A stretch of 64,000 bases of DNA from positions 4,799,501 through 4,863,500 of the forward strand of contig NZ_RBXO01000001.1 in NCBI RefSeq assembly GCF_003634935.1, written 5' to 3'. The DNA is from Saccharothrix australiensis (GTDB lineage: Bacteria > Actinomycetota > Actinomycetes > Mycobacteriales > Pseudonocardiaceae). Below, piece by piece: positions 15,916 to 25,975 of the stretch; the first letter of the stretch is position 1; every line of letters starts with the position of its first letter. The notes under the pieces are model-generated. The model ran no database searches. It was not told where the DNA came from and saw nothing but the letters and a program-made list of their open reading frames with translations. Both the position numbers and the translations under genes were made by a program.

Positions 15916-16171
15916 GCTGCCAGTCTCCTCGCCGCGCCGCGTCGCACGACAAGGCGGTCCGGACCGGCGGGCACCCGTCGCGGCGGCGGCCCGCGCCCTC
16001 CCGGCGGCGGGCCGGGTGGACACGTCCCGCTCGACGCCGGGCCTGCCACGTGGACGACGCCCCGCTCGGTGGCGGACCGGGTCGGCGGCGCGGGCACGTT
16101 CCGTTCGGCGCGCCGCCGACGCGTCGGCGGGCAGGACGCCGGGCACCGGCGGCGACCGGCCCCGCGACCGC

Positions 16172-16513
16172 TCAGGTCGCCGTGGTCGCGCCCGCGCGGT
16201 CGAGGTGGTCGGCGTGGAACAGCGCCTGCGCCAGCAGTCCGCGCACGTGGTCGTTGGCGGCCGAGTAGTACACGAACGTGCCCTCTCGCCGCCCCTTCAC
16301 CAGGCCCGCCAGCCGCAGCTTCGCCAGGTGCTGGCTGACCGCGGTCGGCGTCGCCCGCGCCAGCTCGGCGAGGCACGCGACCGACGACTCGCCCTGGAGC
16401 AGCGCCCACAGCACGCGAACCCGCGTCGGGTCGGAGAGCAGCCGGAACGTCTCGGCCGCGAGGTGGACCTGCTCCTCGTTGGGCATGTCGAAATCCGGCA
16501 GCGAGGTGTGCAT
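16172..16513 (-). CDS. ArsR/SmtB family metal-sensing repressor
   Basis: 113-aa winged-helix repressor. FRLLSDPTRVRVLWALLQGE and the recognition helix region TPTAVSQHLAKLRLAGLVKGRREGTFVYYS are typical. A C-terminal helix with His/Asp (LLAQALFHADHLDRA) could form the alpha-5 metal site of zinc or nickel sensors. ATG 16513. It is divergent from a CDF transporter, and a perfect inverted repeat lies between the two. It probably represses the transporter, and perhaps itself, until metal binds. Confidence 0.92.
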   Translation of the reverse strand: MHTSLPDFDMPNEEQVHLAAETFRLLSDPTRVRVLWALLQGESSVACLAELARATPTAVSQHLAKLRLAGLVKGRREGTFVYYSAANDHVRGLLAQALFHADHLDRAGATTAT

Positions 16514-16547
16514 GGCACCACCGTACCGGCCTGTCCGCGCACTTGCG

Positions 16548-16569
16548 TATCTGCGTATGTGCGCAGATA
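16548..16569. promoter_or_regulatory. ArsR-type operator TATCTGCG-N6-CGCAGATA
   Basis: Perfect 8-bp inverted repeat between the divergent repressor and CDF genes. It overlaps the -10 box TAAGGT (16568-16573) of the transporter, whose GTG start follows 6 nt later. Repressor binding would therefore block RNA polymerase directly. Confidence 0.75.
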
Positions 16570-16579
16570 AGGTAGCACC

Positions 16580-17515
16580 GTGAGCACCCACCACGGTCAT
16601 GGGCATGGGCACGGGCACCGCCACACCAGCGCCGAACGCCTCGACACCGCCCTCGAAACCAGCCGACGCGGCATCCGCGCCCTCGTCCTGTCGTTCACGG
16701 CCCTCTTCGCCACCGCGGTCGTGCAGCTCGCGCTCGTGCTGTTCACCGGCTCGGTGGCCCTGCTGGGCGACACGATCCACAACTTCGCCGACGCCCTCAC
16801 CGCCGTGCCGCTGGGCATCGCGTTCGCCCTCGGCAGGCGCGCCGCCACGCGGCGGCACACCTACGGCCTCGGCCGCGCCGAGGACCTCGCGGGCGTCGTC
16901 GTCGTGCTGCTCGTCGCCGCCTCGGCCGTCCTGGTCGGCTGGGAATCGGTGCAGCGCCTGCTCGACCCGCGCCCGGTCCAGCACCTCTGGGTCGTGGCCG
17001 TGGCGGGTGTCGTCGGCTTCGCCGGCAACGAACTCGTGGCCCGCTACCGCATCCGGGTCGGCCGGTCCATCGGCTCCGCCGCGCTGGTCGCCGACGGCCT
17101 GCACGCCCGCACCGACGGCTTCACCTCGCTGGCCGTCGTCCTGGGCGCGGCGGGCGTCGCGCTCGGCTTCCCCCTGGCCGACCCGCTCGTCGGACTGGGC
17201 ATGACCGCCGCGATCCTGTTCGTCCTGCGCGACGCGGCCCGCGAGGTCTTCGACCGGCTCATGGACGCCGTCGACCCGCGCACCGTGGACCTGGCCGAGC
17301 ACACGGCCGCGCAGGTGGCCGGTGTGCGGCGCGCCGACGGCCTGCGGATGCGCTGGATCGGCCACCGCCTGCGCGCCGAGCTGGCGATCGCCGTCGACGC
17401 GACGCTCACGGTCGAACAGGCGCACCGCATCGCGCACGACGTGGAAAACCGCTTGGTGGCCACGATCCCGCGCCTCACCGCGGTCGTCGTGCACACCGAG
17501 CCGGACACCCGCTGA
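16580..17515 (+). CDS. Cation diffusion facilitator (CDF) metal efflux transporter
   Basis: 311-aa membrane transporter expected to export Zn2+ or a related divalent metal by proton antiport. The N-terminus is His-rich (STHHGHGHGHGHRHTS). Six transmembrane segments follow. The metal site residues are visible in GDTIHNFADAL (TM2) and ADGLHARTDGFTS (TM5), and the C-terminal cytoplasmic domain includes GLRMRWIGHRLRAELAIAVD. GTG 16580 appears leaderless. Regulation by the divergent ArsR protein is likely from the shared operator. Confidence 0.93.
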   Translation: MSTHHGHGHGHGHRHTSAERLDTALETSRRGIRALVLSFTALFATAVVQLALVLFTGSVALLGDTIHNFADALTAVPLGIAFALGRRAATRRHTYGLGRAEDLAGVVVVLLVAASAVLVGWESVQRLLDPRPVQHLWVVAVAGVVGFAGNELVARYRIRVGRSIGSAALVADGLHARTDGFTSLAVVLGAAGVALGFPLADPLVGLGMTAAILFVLRDAAREVFDRLMDAVDPRTVDLAEHTAAQVAGVRRADGLRMRWIGHRLRAELAIAVDATLTVEQAHRIAHDVENRLVATIPRLTAVVVHTEPDTR

Positions 17516-17532
17516 CGCCCGACGCCGCCGCT

Positions 17533-17554
17533 CTCCCGCCGGTACAGTCGGGAG
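17533..17554. terminator. Hairpin CTCCCG-N10-CGGGAG
   Basis: 6-bp arms at 17533-17538 and 17549-17554, extendable by CCG/CGG. It lies between the CDF stop and the DUF1059 gene and is probably the terminator of the CDF transcript. The loop contains GGTACAGT, which could instead be part of the next promoter. Confidence 0.4.
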
Positions 17555-17579
17555 CGGAAGATCGGCAGCGGAGGACACG

Positions 17580-17726
17580 ATGAAGCGCAACATCACCTGC
17601 CCCTGCGGGGAGCGGATCACCGGTCAGGACGAGGACGAGCTGGTGGCGAAGACCCAGCAGCACCTCAAGGAGAACCACCCCGGCCACGACTACTCGCGGG
17701 ACGAGATCCTGTTCATGGCCTACTGA
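17580..17726 (+). CDS. DUF1059 small protein
   Basis: 48-aa protein with the DUF1059 pattern: MKRNITCPCGERITGQDEDEL, then HLKENHPGHDYSRDEILFM. The CPCG motif and conserved histidines suggest metal binding, but no role is known for the family. ATG 17580 has GGAGG 6 nt upstream. Confidence 0.88.
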   Translation: MKRNITCPCGERITGQDEDELVAKTQQHLKENHPGHDYSRDEILFMAY

Positions 17727-17790
17727 GCCTCCACGGCCTGCCGAGCCGCGGCCGGGCACGCGCACCGGCGGCACGCGGGTTGCCCATAGA

Positions 17791-17806
17791 CGTATTCGCC
17801 TATACG
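17791..17806 (+). promoter_or_regulatory. PadR promoter/operator: CGTAT-N6-ATACG overlapping -10 TATACG
   Basis: An inverted repeat with 5-bp arms at 17791-17795 and 17802-17806 overlaps the -10 hexamer TATACG (17801-17806), 8 nt before GTG 17815. The placement suits autoregulation by the PadR protein. No Shine-Dalgarno precedes the GTG. Confidence 0.5.
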
Positions 17807-17814
17807 GTGTCCGG

Positions 17815-18396
17815 GTGCCCCTGGACGCCTCACGCAACAGCCTCGTGCTGCCGATGCTCGGCCTCCTGGTCGAGCAGCCGGCCCACGCCTACGACGTCAC
17901 CGCGCGCCTGCGCGAGCGGTACGCCGACCTGTCCGCCACCCGCAGCACGGTCACGTCCCTGCTCAAGGCGCTGGAGAAGGCCGGCCTGGTGGCGGCCCGC
18001 GCGCCCGAGCGGGTGGGCAACCGACCGCCGCGCACGTCCTACGCGCTGACCGACCGGGGCGTGGCGGACTTCCGGGACAAGGTCGAGGCGGGCCTGCGCG
18101 ACGCCCGCCCGGCCTCGCTCGACTTCGTGCTGGCCGTGTCCTACGCGGGCATCCTGCCCGCCGATCAGGCGGTGTCCCTCCTCGACGCCCGCGCCGACCG
18201 GCTCGACCGCGAGTCGGCCGACCTGGACGTGCACCCCGAGGGCGTGGCCGAGGCGCACATGCTCGAAGTCGGCTATTGGCGTTCCGTGCTCGCCGCAGAA
18301 ACCTCTTGGCTGCGGACGCTGTCACGGCGCATCAAAGAGCGGGACATCGGTTGGCCGAACGTGGTCGCCGAAGGCGCGGCGGGGGCCGGGTCGTGA
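17815..18396 (+). CDS. PadR family transcriptional regulator
   Basis: 193-aa PadR-type winged-helix regulator. LVLPMLGLLVEQPAHAYDV is the classic PadR start, followed by RSTVTSLLKALEKAGLVAARAPE (recognition helix and wing) and RTSYALTDRGVADF. A C-terminal helical region (residues ~100-185, DARADRLDRESADL) should mediate dimerisation. It overlaps the next gene by GTGA and so probably controls a two-gene operon. Confidence 0.9.
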   Translation: MPLDASRNSLVLPMLGLLVEQPAHAYDVTARLRERYADLSATRSTVTSLLKALEKAGLVAARAPERVGNRPPRTSYALTDRGVADFRDKVEAGLRDARPASLDFVLAVSYAGILPADQAVSLLDARADRLDRESADLDVHPEGVAEAHMLEVGYWRSVLAAETSWLRTLSRRIKERDIGWPNVVAEGAAGAGS

Positions 18397-19403
18397 GGTT
18401 CGGCATCTACCCCGGGGGTCGGGCGGCCGACGTGTGCTCGCGCCCGGCCGACCCGGCGGCGATCGACCGCCTCGTCGGCGAACTGGCCGGCGGCCACGCC
18501 TTCGTCGTCCGCGAGTACGTGCACTTCTTCGGCGACGAGCAGGCGCCGGAACTCATCGCCTCGCTCGGCGCGGCCGACGACCTCACCCGCCTCACCATGC
18601 CCGACGACTGGTACGCGCGGGACGGCCGCGAACTCGACCTCGTCGTGAGCTACCTGCCCCGCGTCGCCGACGTGCCGGGGTGGCTGACCTTCCTCGACAC
18701 CGTCGTCGACCGCTACGGCCACCTGACCCGCCACCTCCAGGTGACCCTCGAACCGAACTTCCCCGTCCCGCTCATCGACGGCAGCTCGCCCGGCGTCCTC
18801 GACGCGCTCGTCCTCGGCGTCCCGCACGCCCGCGCCGCGCTGGACCGGCGTGGCCTGCACGACGTGCCGGTCGGGTTCTCGGTGGCCGAACCGGCGGAGT
18901 GGCTCGGCGGCGACGACGCGTTCTGGGCCCACCTGTCGACCGTGCCGCACGCCGACTTCGCCGCCCACGTCGACTACGTGGGCCTGGGCCTCTACCCGGA
19001 CGCCTTCGCGCCGGTCGCGCCGCGCGGCACGCCGGGCGACGCCGCCTCCCTCGCCGCCCACGCGCTCGACCACCTGCGCGGCCACTCGCTGCCGCGAGCG
19101 GGCATCCCGCCCGAGGTGCCCCTCCGCGTCGTGGAGAACGGCAGCCCGAGCGGGCCGCCGCGCGACGAGCGGGCCCAGCGGGACTCGCTCACCGACATGA
19201 TCGACGCGGTGCTCGACCGGCGGGAAGCGCTGAACGTCACGCACTACGAGTTGTTCAGCCTGCGCGACGCGGACAGCGGCTCGCCGGAGCCCACCGGGAC
19301 GCTCGGCCTCGTCACCGACACCTATCGGCCCAAGCCGGCGTTCGCCGCCTACCGCGACCTCGTCCACCGCCACTCGTCGCCGGTACCGTCGGTCAGGGGG
19401 TGA
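18393..19403 (+). CDS. TIM-barrel glycosidase-like protein, function unknown
   Basis: 336-aa cytosolic protein translationally coupled to padR (GTG 18393 in a GTGA overlap). The sequence pattern suggests a (beta/alpha)8 barrel: FGIYPGGRAAD, FVVREYVHFFG, VTLEPNFPVPLIDG, HVDYVGLGLYPDAF, LRVVENGSPSG, and a C-terminal NVTHYELFSLRDADS leading to YRPKPAFAAYRDLV. The ending is typical of glycoside hydrolase clans where the last strand precedes a product-like loop. Glu in VVENG and in THYELF could be catalytic. No signal peptide is present. The substrate is unknown. Confidence 0.7.
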   Translation: MRFGIYPGGRAADVCSRPADPAAIDRLVGELAGGHAFVVREYVHFFGDEQAPELIASLGAADDLTRLTMPDDWYARDGRELDLVVSYLPRVADVPGWLTFLDTVVDRYGHLTRHLQVTLEPNFPVPLIDGSSPGVLDALVLGVPHARAALDRRGLHDVPVGFSVAEPAEWLGGDDAFWAHLSTVPHADFAAHVDYVGLGLYPDAFAPVAPRGTPGDAASLAAHALDHLRGHSLPRAGIPPEVPLRVVENGSPSGPPRDERAQRDSLTDMIDAVLDRREALNVTHYELFSLRDADSGSPEPTGTLGLVTDTYRPKPAFAAYRDLVHRHSSPVPSVRG

Positions 19404-19758
19404 GGAGGGACCGGTCGGCGGATCGCCGCACCACGTGGAAAACGATCATCCACTCCCGCGTCCTCAATGGACGTCCAAAGTGGATGAAGGCGCGGGGTGT
19501 CGCCGCGTGCTCGTCCGGCCTGGTCGGAGGTGGTCCGGTCGACACCGACGCACCCGGCCGGCCCGCCGCGCCGCCACCGCACCGCGAGCGCGTGCGGCGG
19601 CGCGGCGGGCGGCCCGCTGCTCCGTGACGGGGTTGTTGTCACGGGCCTCGGGGGGACTGTCGTAGAGTTCTCCACCCAGTGGGTGTTCAGCAGCGCAGCA
19701 TCCCGGTCAGGGTGCGCCCGTTCGGGCTAACCGCCACACCGTGGGAGGACAAGCGCTG
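19404..19758. other. Intergenic region upstream of the GAF-ANTAR gene
   Basis: About 355 bp. The end contains GTGGGAGGAC, the ribosome site for ATG 19759. An AT-richer section near 19640-19690 may hold the promoter. Small frames here look non-coding. Confidence 0.45.
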
Positions 19759-20523
19759 ATGGCTGACGACGATTCCGTGATGGCCCTCGCCCGTGAGCTG
19801 GTCGAGGTGTCGCGACTGGTGGAGGACGACGACGTCGCCGGGGTCGCCCGGAGGTTCCTGGACCGGCTCGTGCGCACGGTGCCGGGCTGCGACCACGCGC
19901 TGCTCACGGTGCGCGGCGACGACGGCCCGGAGGCCGTGGCCGCGTCCGGCGAGTCACCGCGCCTGGACTCGCTGTCCGGGTCGGGCCCGATCGGCGAGGC
20001 GCTGGAGTACCGCGAGCCCCGGCGGATCGCCGACACGGCGGAGGACTCGCGCTGGACGTGGTTCGCCGCGGAGCTGGCGCTGGAGGGGTTCCGGTCGTGC
20101 CTGGTGCTGCCGGTGCCCACCACCCGGCCCTTCTCGGCGGCGCTGACGCTGCTGTCCCGCGCGCCGCACCGGTTCGACGAGGACGCCTACGACGTCGTGC
20201 TGCTGCTGACGCTGCACGCCGGCGCGGTGTTCGACAACGTCCGGCTCTACCACGACAGCCGCAAGCTGGTGGACAACCTCACCACGGCGCTGCACACCCG
20301 GCACGTGATCGGGCAGGCGCAGGGCATCCTGATGCACCGGTTCAGCTGCACCACCGGGGAGACCTTCGCGCTGCTGCGCCGCGCCTCCCAGCACGGCAAC
20401 ACCAAGCTGCGCGACGTCGCCGCGGCCGTGGTCTCGGGGCAGGAGGGCGGCCGGCTGTCCGACGTGCTGGCCGAGTACGGGTTGACGCAAGTGGCGGACC
20501 CGTCACCGAGCCTGGGCGAGTAA
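19759..20523 (+). CDS. GAF and ANTAR domain regulator (RNA-binding antiterminator type)
   Basis: 254-aa protein with an N-terminal GAF sensor domain (about residues 20-160; CDHALLTVRGDD, GSGPIGEALEYREPRRIAD) and a C-terminal ANTAR domain (from about residue 170; LTTALHTRHVIGQAQGILM, then TGETFALLRRASQHGNTKLRDVA). ANTAR proteins bind paired hairpins in nascent RNA to prevent termination, and GAF-ANTAR proteins are typical of actinobacteria. ATG 19759 is chosen over an in-frame GTG at 19741 because GGGAGGA is spaced for it. The RNA target is unknown. Confidence 0.9.
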   Translation: MADDDSVMALARELVEVSRLVEDDDVAGVARRFLDRLVRTVPGCDHALLTVRGDDGPEAVAASGESPRLDSLSGSGPIGEALEYREPRRIADTAEDSRWTWFAAELALEGFRSCLVLPVPTTRPFSAALTLLSRAPHRFDEDAYDVVLLLTLHAGAVFDNVRLYHDSRKLVDNLTTALHTRHVIGQAQGILMHRFSCTTGETFALLRRASQHGNTKLRDVAAAVVSGQEGGRLSDVLAEYGLTQVADPSPSLGE

Positions 20524-20576
20524 CCGGGCACCGAGCCTGGGCGAGTGACCGGGCACCGAGCCCGGCGAGTCGCCCG
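20504..20576. repeat. 25-bp tandem repeat, three copies, spanning a stop codon
   Basis: CACCGAGCCTGGGCGAGT followed by AACCGGG or GACCGGG is repeated at 20504-20528 and 20529-20553, with a shorter third copy to 20576. The first copy contains the last codons and stop (TAA) of the GAF-ANTAR gene; the second reads TGA at the same place. Confidence 0.85.
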
Positions 20577-20853
20577 AGTCCGGTGCCGGCCGCACCGCCG
20601 AGGCCGGTGGCAGGACCGCGTTCCTTCGAGCCCAGCGCCGGCCGCGCACCGCCGAGTCCGGTGCCGGGCGGTGCGCCCCGGAGCCGGTGCCCGGCCGCGC
20701 CCGTCCGGGGCCGGCACCGGTAGTCGGGGCGCCGAAGGTCGGGACACCGGACGGGTGCCGGGCCGCACCCGTGCGGGCCGGGCCGACCGGGGCGGGTGGC
20801 CGCCGTCGGCGCGCCCCGCCACCCGCCCCGTCGGTCCCCCGGCGGCCCGGCGG
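20524..20853. other. Repeat-rich convergent intergenic region
   Basis: About 330 bp of degenerate GC repeats around CCGGTGCCGGCCGC and CACCGCCGAG after the 25-bp array. It lies between the convergent GAF-ANTAR and chorismatase genes. No gene seen. Confidence 0.5.
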
Positions 20854-21933
20854 TCACGGGGCCGGGCCACCGCCGTGCGGCGCGGAGGCGCACCGCGCGC
20901 CGCCGCTCGCCGAGGCCACCGCCTCGATCTCGACCAGCAGTTCCCGGCGGCAGAGGTCCGTCACGACGAACACCACGTCCGCCGCCGGGTCCAGCGCCAG
21001 GGCGCACCTCGCGCGGACCGCGTCGAGGTCGCGCGCGTGCCGCACGTAGACCCGGACCGAGCGCAGGTCGGTCGGGGTGAAGCCGGCCGCGATGCCGTGG
21101 CGGGCCGTGTTCGCGCGCCCGATCAGCACCGCGATGTTGCGCAGCGCGACGTCGCACTGCCGCCGCGCGTCGCCGGGGTGCACGCTCTCGTGGCCGAGGA
21201 TGCCCGCCGTGCCCGACACGTACAGGACGCCCCGACCGGGCTCGACCGGGTCCGGTTGCAGCCACGTCGCGCGGGAGAAGCTGGGCGGGCGCGGGCCGTA
21301 GCGGCGCGGGTAGCGGTAGGCGGCGACCTGGCGCGGGTTCTCCAGGTGCGTGACGCCGGCCGAGCGGGTGGCCAGCAGGTGGAAGCCGATGCCGCCGCCG
21401 AGCGCGCCGACCGCCGTGGCGGCGGGCATCCCGAGGCCGCGGGCGCGGTGCCGGTCGAACGCCTCCGCCCGGCCCGCGCAGAAGGCGCGGTACACCTCGG
21501 TGCCCGACCGGGTGTCGTTGATGCCGCGCACCAGGTTCCACATCCGGACCAGGCGCGGGAAACCCAGCGACAGCACCAGCTCGAACGCCGCCGAGTAGGC
21601 CACCGCCACCGCACGCGCGCACCGGTCGCCGCGCGGCAGGTGGCCCGCCAGGAACAGGTGCTCGTCGGTGTGCGCGAACACCATCCCGCCCGACCGTCCG
21701 GAGTGGACGGTGCCGGGCGCGGTCCACGTCTCGGTGAAGCCGGCCGCCGCGTCGGCGGACACGCGCAGCCGCACGCGCGGCACGCCCGCGACCAGCTCCG
21801 GCGGCGTCGCCGCGTCCCCGTGGTGGACCGTGGCCAGCAGGCCGGGGCCCGCCGGCGGCGGCCCCTCGCGGTGCAGCCGGCACGCGGGCGCGGAGCGGAG
21901 CGCGGTGGCCGCGCCGCGGGCGGTGTCGTCCAT
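20854..21933 (-). CDS. Chorismatase (FkbO/Hyg5 family), predicted 3-hydroxybenzoate-forming
   Basis: 359-aa chorismatase that should remove pyruvate from chorismate. Family marks: FCAGRAEAFDRHRARGLGMPAATAVG, then ENPRQVAAYRYPRRYGPRPPSF, SGTAGILGHESVHPGD and DLCRRELLVEIEA, within a RidA-like C-terminal half. Counting from ATG 21933, the active-site positions that separate the subfamilies read Gly244 and Cys328. As I recall, Gly/Cys marks the Hyg5 type (3-hydroxybenzoate) and Ala/Gln the FkbO type (dihydrodiol). GGAGGGACAC precedes the start. It is divergent from the aryl-AMP ligase operon and should supply its substrate. Confidence 0.9.
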   Translation of the reverse strand: MDDTARGAATALRSAPACRLHREGPPPAGPGLLATVHHGDAATPPELVAGVPRVRLRVSADAAAGFTETWTAPGTVHSGRSGGMVFAHTDEHLFLAGHLPRGDRCARAVAVAYSAAFELVLSLGFPRLVRMWNLVRGINDTRSGTEVYRAFCAGRAEAFDRHRARGLGMPAATAVGALGGGIGFHLLATRSAGVTHLENPRQVAAYRYPRRYGPRPPSFSRATWLQPDPVEPGRGVLYVSGTAGILGHESVHPGDARRQCDVALRNIAVLIGRANTARHGIAAGFTPTDLRSVRVYVRHARDLDAVRARCALALDPAADVVFVVTDLCRRELLVEIEAVASASGGARCASAPHGGGPAP

Positions 21934-22392
21934 GTGTCCCTCCAGCCGCGTCGCACGGGTCGGCGGGCCGTGCCGCGGTCCCGGTGCGGGGTCACGGTCA
22001 TCCGTACCCGACCCGCGCGGGCGGCGGAACCGGGAGGTGGCCGGCGGACGGACCCGCACGACGGCGGCGGTGGGCGTCCGGCGCACTCCGTCGGGGTGAC
22101 AAGGGCTTCCCCATCGACTGAACACCGGGGGAACCGGCGGACCGCCGACCGCCGGATCGGTGCGCTGTTCGTGTGACGGGTGGCGTCCCCGCACACGAAT
22201 GGCAGAAGCTGCCGGGGAATACACGATGGGGTGACATCCGGTTTGCTCCCCGCGTTCCTGTGGGAGGCTCGCCGCCGTCCGCGACGGCGAGCACGCGAGG
22301 GGACGAGTGACCGACGAGTGACCACAGTGGACGACCGAGGGCCGCTGCCGGCGTCCGGACGCCGCGCCCGGCCGACCTCCGGCTGACCGGCG
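21934..22392. other. Divergent control region between chorismatase and ligase operon
   Basis: About 460 bp. It contains AT-richer patches near 22085-22115 and 22180-22250, and an imperfect hairpin near 22268-22294 (CTCGCCG..CGGCGAG). It should hold the promoters for both transcripts. A 68-aa frame at 22180-22386 is not convincing as a gene. Confidence 0.5.
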
Positions 22393-24086
<1,694 letters not shown>

Positions 24087-24090
<4 letters not shown>

Positions 24091-24317
24091 CGGACAGGGA
24101 CGCGGTCCGCGCGCACGTCGCGGCCGTGCTCGGCGAACCGGCCGAGACCTTCGGCGACGACGAGGACCTGCTGGAGCGGGGTATGGACTCGATCCGGCTC
24201 GTGCACCTCGCCGAGCGGCTGCGCGCGCTCGGCGTCGTGGGCTCGGTGGTGGACCTCGCCGAGACGCCCACGATCGCGGCGTGGGCGGACTCGGCCGGGC
24301 CGGGTGCGCGCCGGTGA
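24087..24317 (+). CDS. Aryl carrier protein
   Basis: 76-aa stand-alone carrier protein. DLLERGMDSIRLVHLAERL contains the Ser that receives the phosphopantetheine arm. Its ends overlap both neighbours (ATGA with the ligase, GTGA with the halogenase), showing tight coupling of loading and modification. It should hold the aryl group as a thioester while the halogenase acts. Confidence 0.92.
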
Positions 24318-25780
24318 GCCGCGAGGAGCACGTCGACGTCGTCGTGGTGGGCGGCGGGCCGGCCGGGTCGACGGTGGCCACCCTGGTCGCCCGGCGCGGC
24401 CACTCGGTGGCGCTGCTGGAGAAGGAGCGGTTCCCGCGCCACCGGATCGGCGAGTCGCTGCTGCCCGCCACCGTGCACGGCGTGTGCCGGTTGCTGGAGG
24501 TCTCCGACGAGGTCGCGCGGGCCGGGTTCGTGGTCAAGCGGGGCGGCACGTTCCGGTGGGGCGCGGCGAAGGACCCGTGGAACTTCCTGTTCGCGGTGTC
24601 GCCGCGGCTGGCCGGCCCGACGTCGTTCGCCTACCAGGTCGACCGGATGCGGTTCGACGAGATCCTGCTGCGCAACGCGGCCCGCCACGGCGTCGACGTG
24701 CGCGAGGAGTGCCCGGTGGGCGCGGTGCTGCGCGACGGCGACGGCCGCGTCGCGGGCGTGCGCTGCACGGACCGGGACGGCGTCACCCGCACCGTCCGCG
24801 CCCGCTACGTCGTGGACGCCTCGGGCAGCACCGGCCGGCTGTGGACCGCGGTCGGCGCGCCGCGGCACTACTCGGACTTCTTCAAGAACATCGCGGTGTT
24901 CGGCTACTTCCACGGCGGCGGGCGGCTGCCCGGACCGGACCGGGGCAACATCCTGTGCGCCGCGTTCGACGAGGGCTGGTGCTGGTACATCCCGCTGTCG
25001 GACGAGCTGACCAGCGTCGGCGCGGTGGTCCACCGGACGCGGGCGGCGGAGGTCTCGGCCGACCGCGGCCGGGCGCTGCGCGACCTGGTGGGGCGGTGCG
25101 ACATCGTGGCCGACCTGCTGTCACCGGCGACGCGGGTGGAGGAGGGCGCGCACGGGCAGGTCCGGGTGCGCAAGGACTACTCGTACGCGACCGGGCGGTT
25201 CCACGCGGACGGTGTGCTGCTCGTCGGCGACGCGGCCTGCTTCGTCGACCCGGTGTTCTCCACCGGCGTGCACCTGGCCACCTACGGCGCGCTGCTGGCC
25301 GCGCGGTCGATCAACAGCGCCCTGTCCGGCGAGGTGCCCGAGCCGGTCGCGATGGCCGAGTTCGAGGGCCGCTACCGCCGCGAGTACGGGGTGTTCTACG
25401 AGTTCCTGACCGCGTTCTACGACATGCAGCAGCACGAGGGGACGTACTTCTGGCAGGCCCGCAGGGCGTCCGGGATCGGCGACACGGACCTGGAGGCGTT
25501 CGCGACGCTGGTCGGCGGTGTGGCGTCGGGAGATCCGGGGCTCGACGCGGCGCGCACCCGGCTGGTGGGCGCCGGCCGGGACCTCGCCGCCGGGGTCGCC
25601 GCCACCGGTCCGATGCAGACCGCGTCGGGCGAGCGCATGGCGACGCTGTTCCGCACGCCGGTGGTGCGCGACGTCATGGCGGAGGCCGCGCGGTTGCAGG
25701 CGCGGGACGCGCCCGCGTCGCCGCTGCTGCCGGGCGGGCTGGTGCCGTCGCCGGACGAGTTGGGGTGGGTGGCCGGATGA
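24314..25780 (+). CDS. FAD-dependent halogenase, carrier-protein-tethered phenolic type
   Basis: 488-aa flavin halogenase. N-terminal FAD motif VVVGGGPAGSTVATLVARRG, the Lys in FVVKRGGTFRWG expected to guide HOCl, GWCWYIPLS (the GWxWxIP motif that blocks monooxygenase chemistry) and CFVDPVFSTGVHLA (the Fx.Px.Sx.G halogenase motif) are all present. The sequence resembles CmlS/CndH-type enzymes acting on carrier-bound substrates rather than tryptophan halogenases. Position directly after the aryl carrier protein supports chlorination or bromination of the bound hydroxybenzoyl group. It needs a flavin reductase, which is not in the cluster. Confidence 0.9.
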   Translation: MSREEHVDVVVVGGGPAGSTVATLVARRGHSVALLEKERFPRHRIGESLLPATVHGVCRLLEVSDEVARAGFVVKRGGTFRWGAAKDPWNFLFAVSPRLAGPTSFAYQVDRMRFDEILLRNAARHGVDVREECPVGAVLRDGDGRVAGVRCTDRDGVTRTVRARYVVDASGSTGRLWTAVGAPRHYSDFFKNIAVFGYFHGGGRLPGPDRGNILCAAFDEGWCWYIPLSDELTSVGAVVHRTRAAEVSADRGRALRDLVGRCDIVADLLSPATRVEEGAHGQVRVRKDYSYATGRFHADGVLLVGDAACFVDPVFSTGVHLATYGALLAARSINSALSGEVPEPVAMAEFEGRYRREYGVFYEFLTAFYDMQQHEGTYFWQARRASGIGDTDLEAFATLVGGVASGDPGLDAARTRLVGAGRDLAAGVAATGPMQTASGERMATLFRTPVVRDVMAEAARLQARDAPASPLLPGGLVPSPDELGWVAG

Positions 25781-25975
25781 GGGCCGCCGATCACCTGCAC
25801 GGGCGAATGCACCGGACCGCCTTGCCCGGCCGGAATCGGCCGGCCTAGCGTTGGCGCGACGGTGCGTGACACCGCTCACCGCGCGTTCACCGATCAGCGC
25901 GTATCCCCGCTTACCGGGCCGCCGTGCCGCGAACGGCCGCCGCCACGCGCCCGGAGTCGATCCGAAAGGCGTTCG

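Noticed and set aside
13357..15952. Long frame fused to KdpE (1,091 aa)
   Set aside because: Only its last 226 residues are KdpE; the upstream part is an out-of-frame shadow of KdpD.
22180..22386. 68-aa ORF upstream of the aryl-AMP ligase
   Set aside because: Arginine-rich after residue 30, no ribosome site, and placed in the divergent promoter region.
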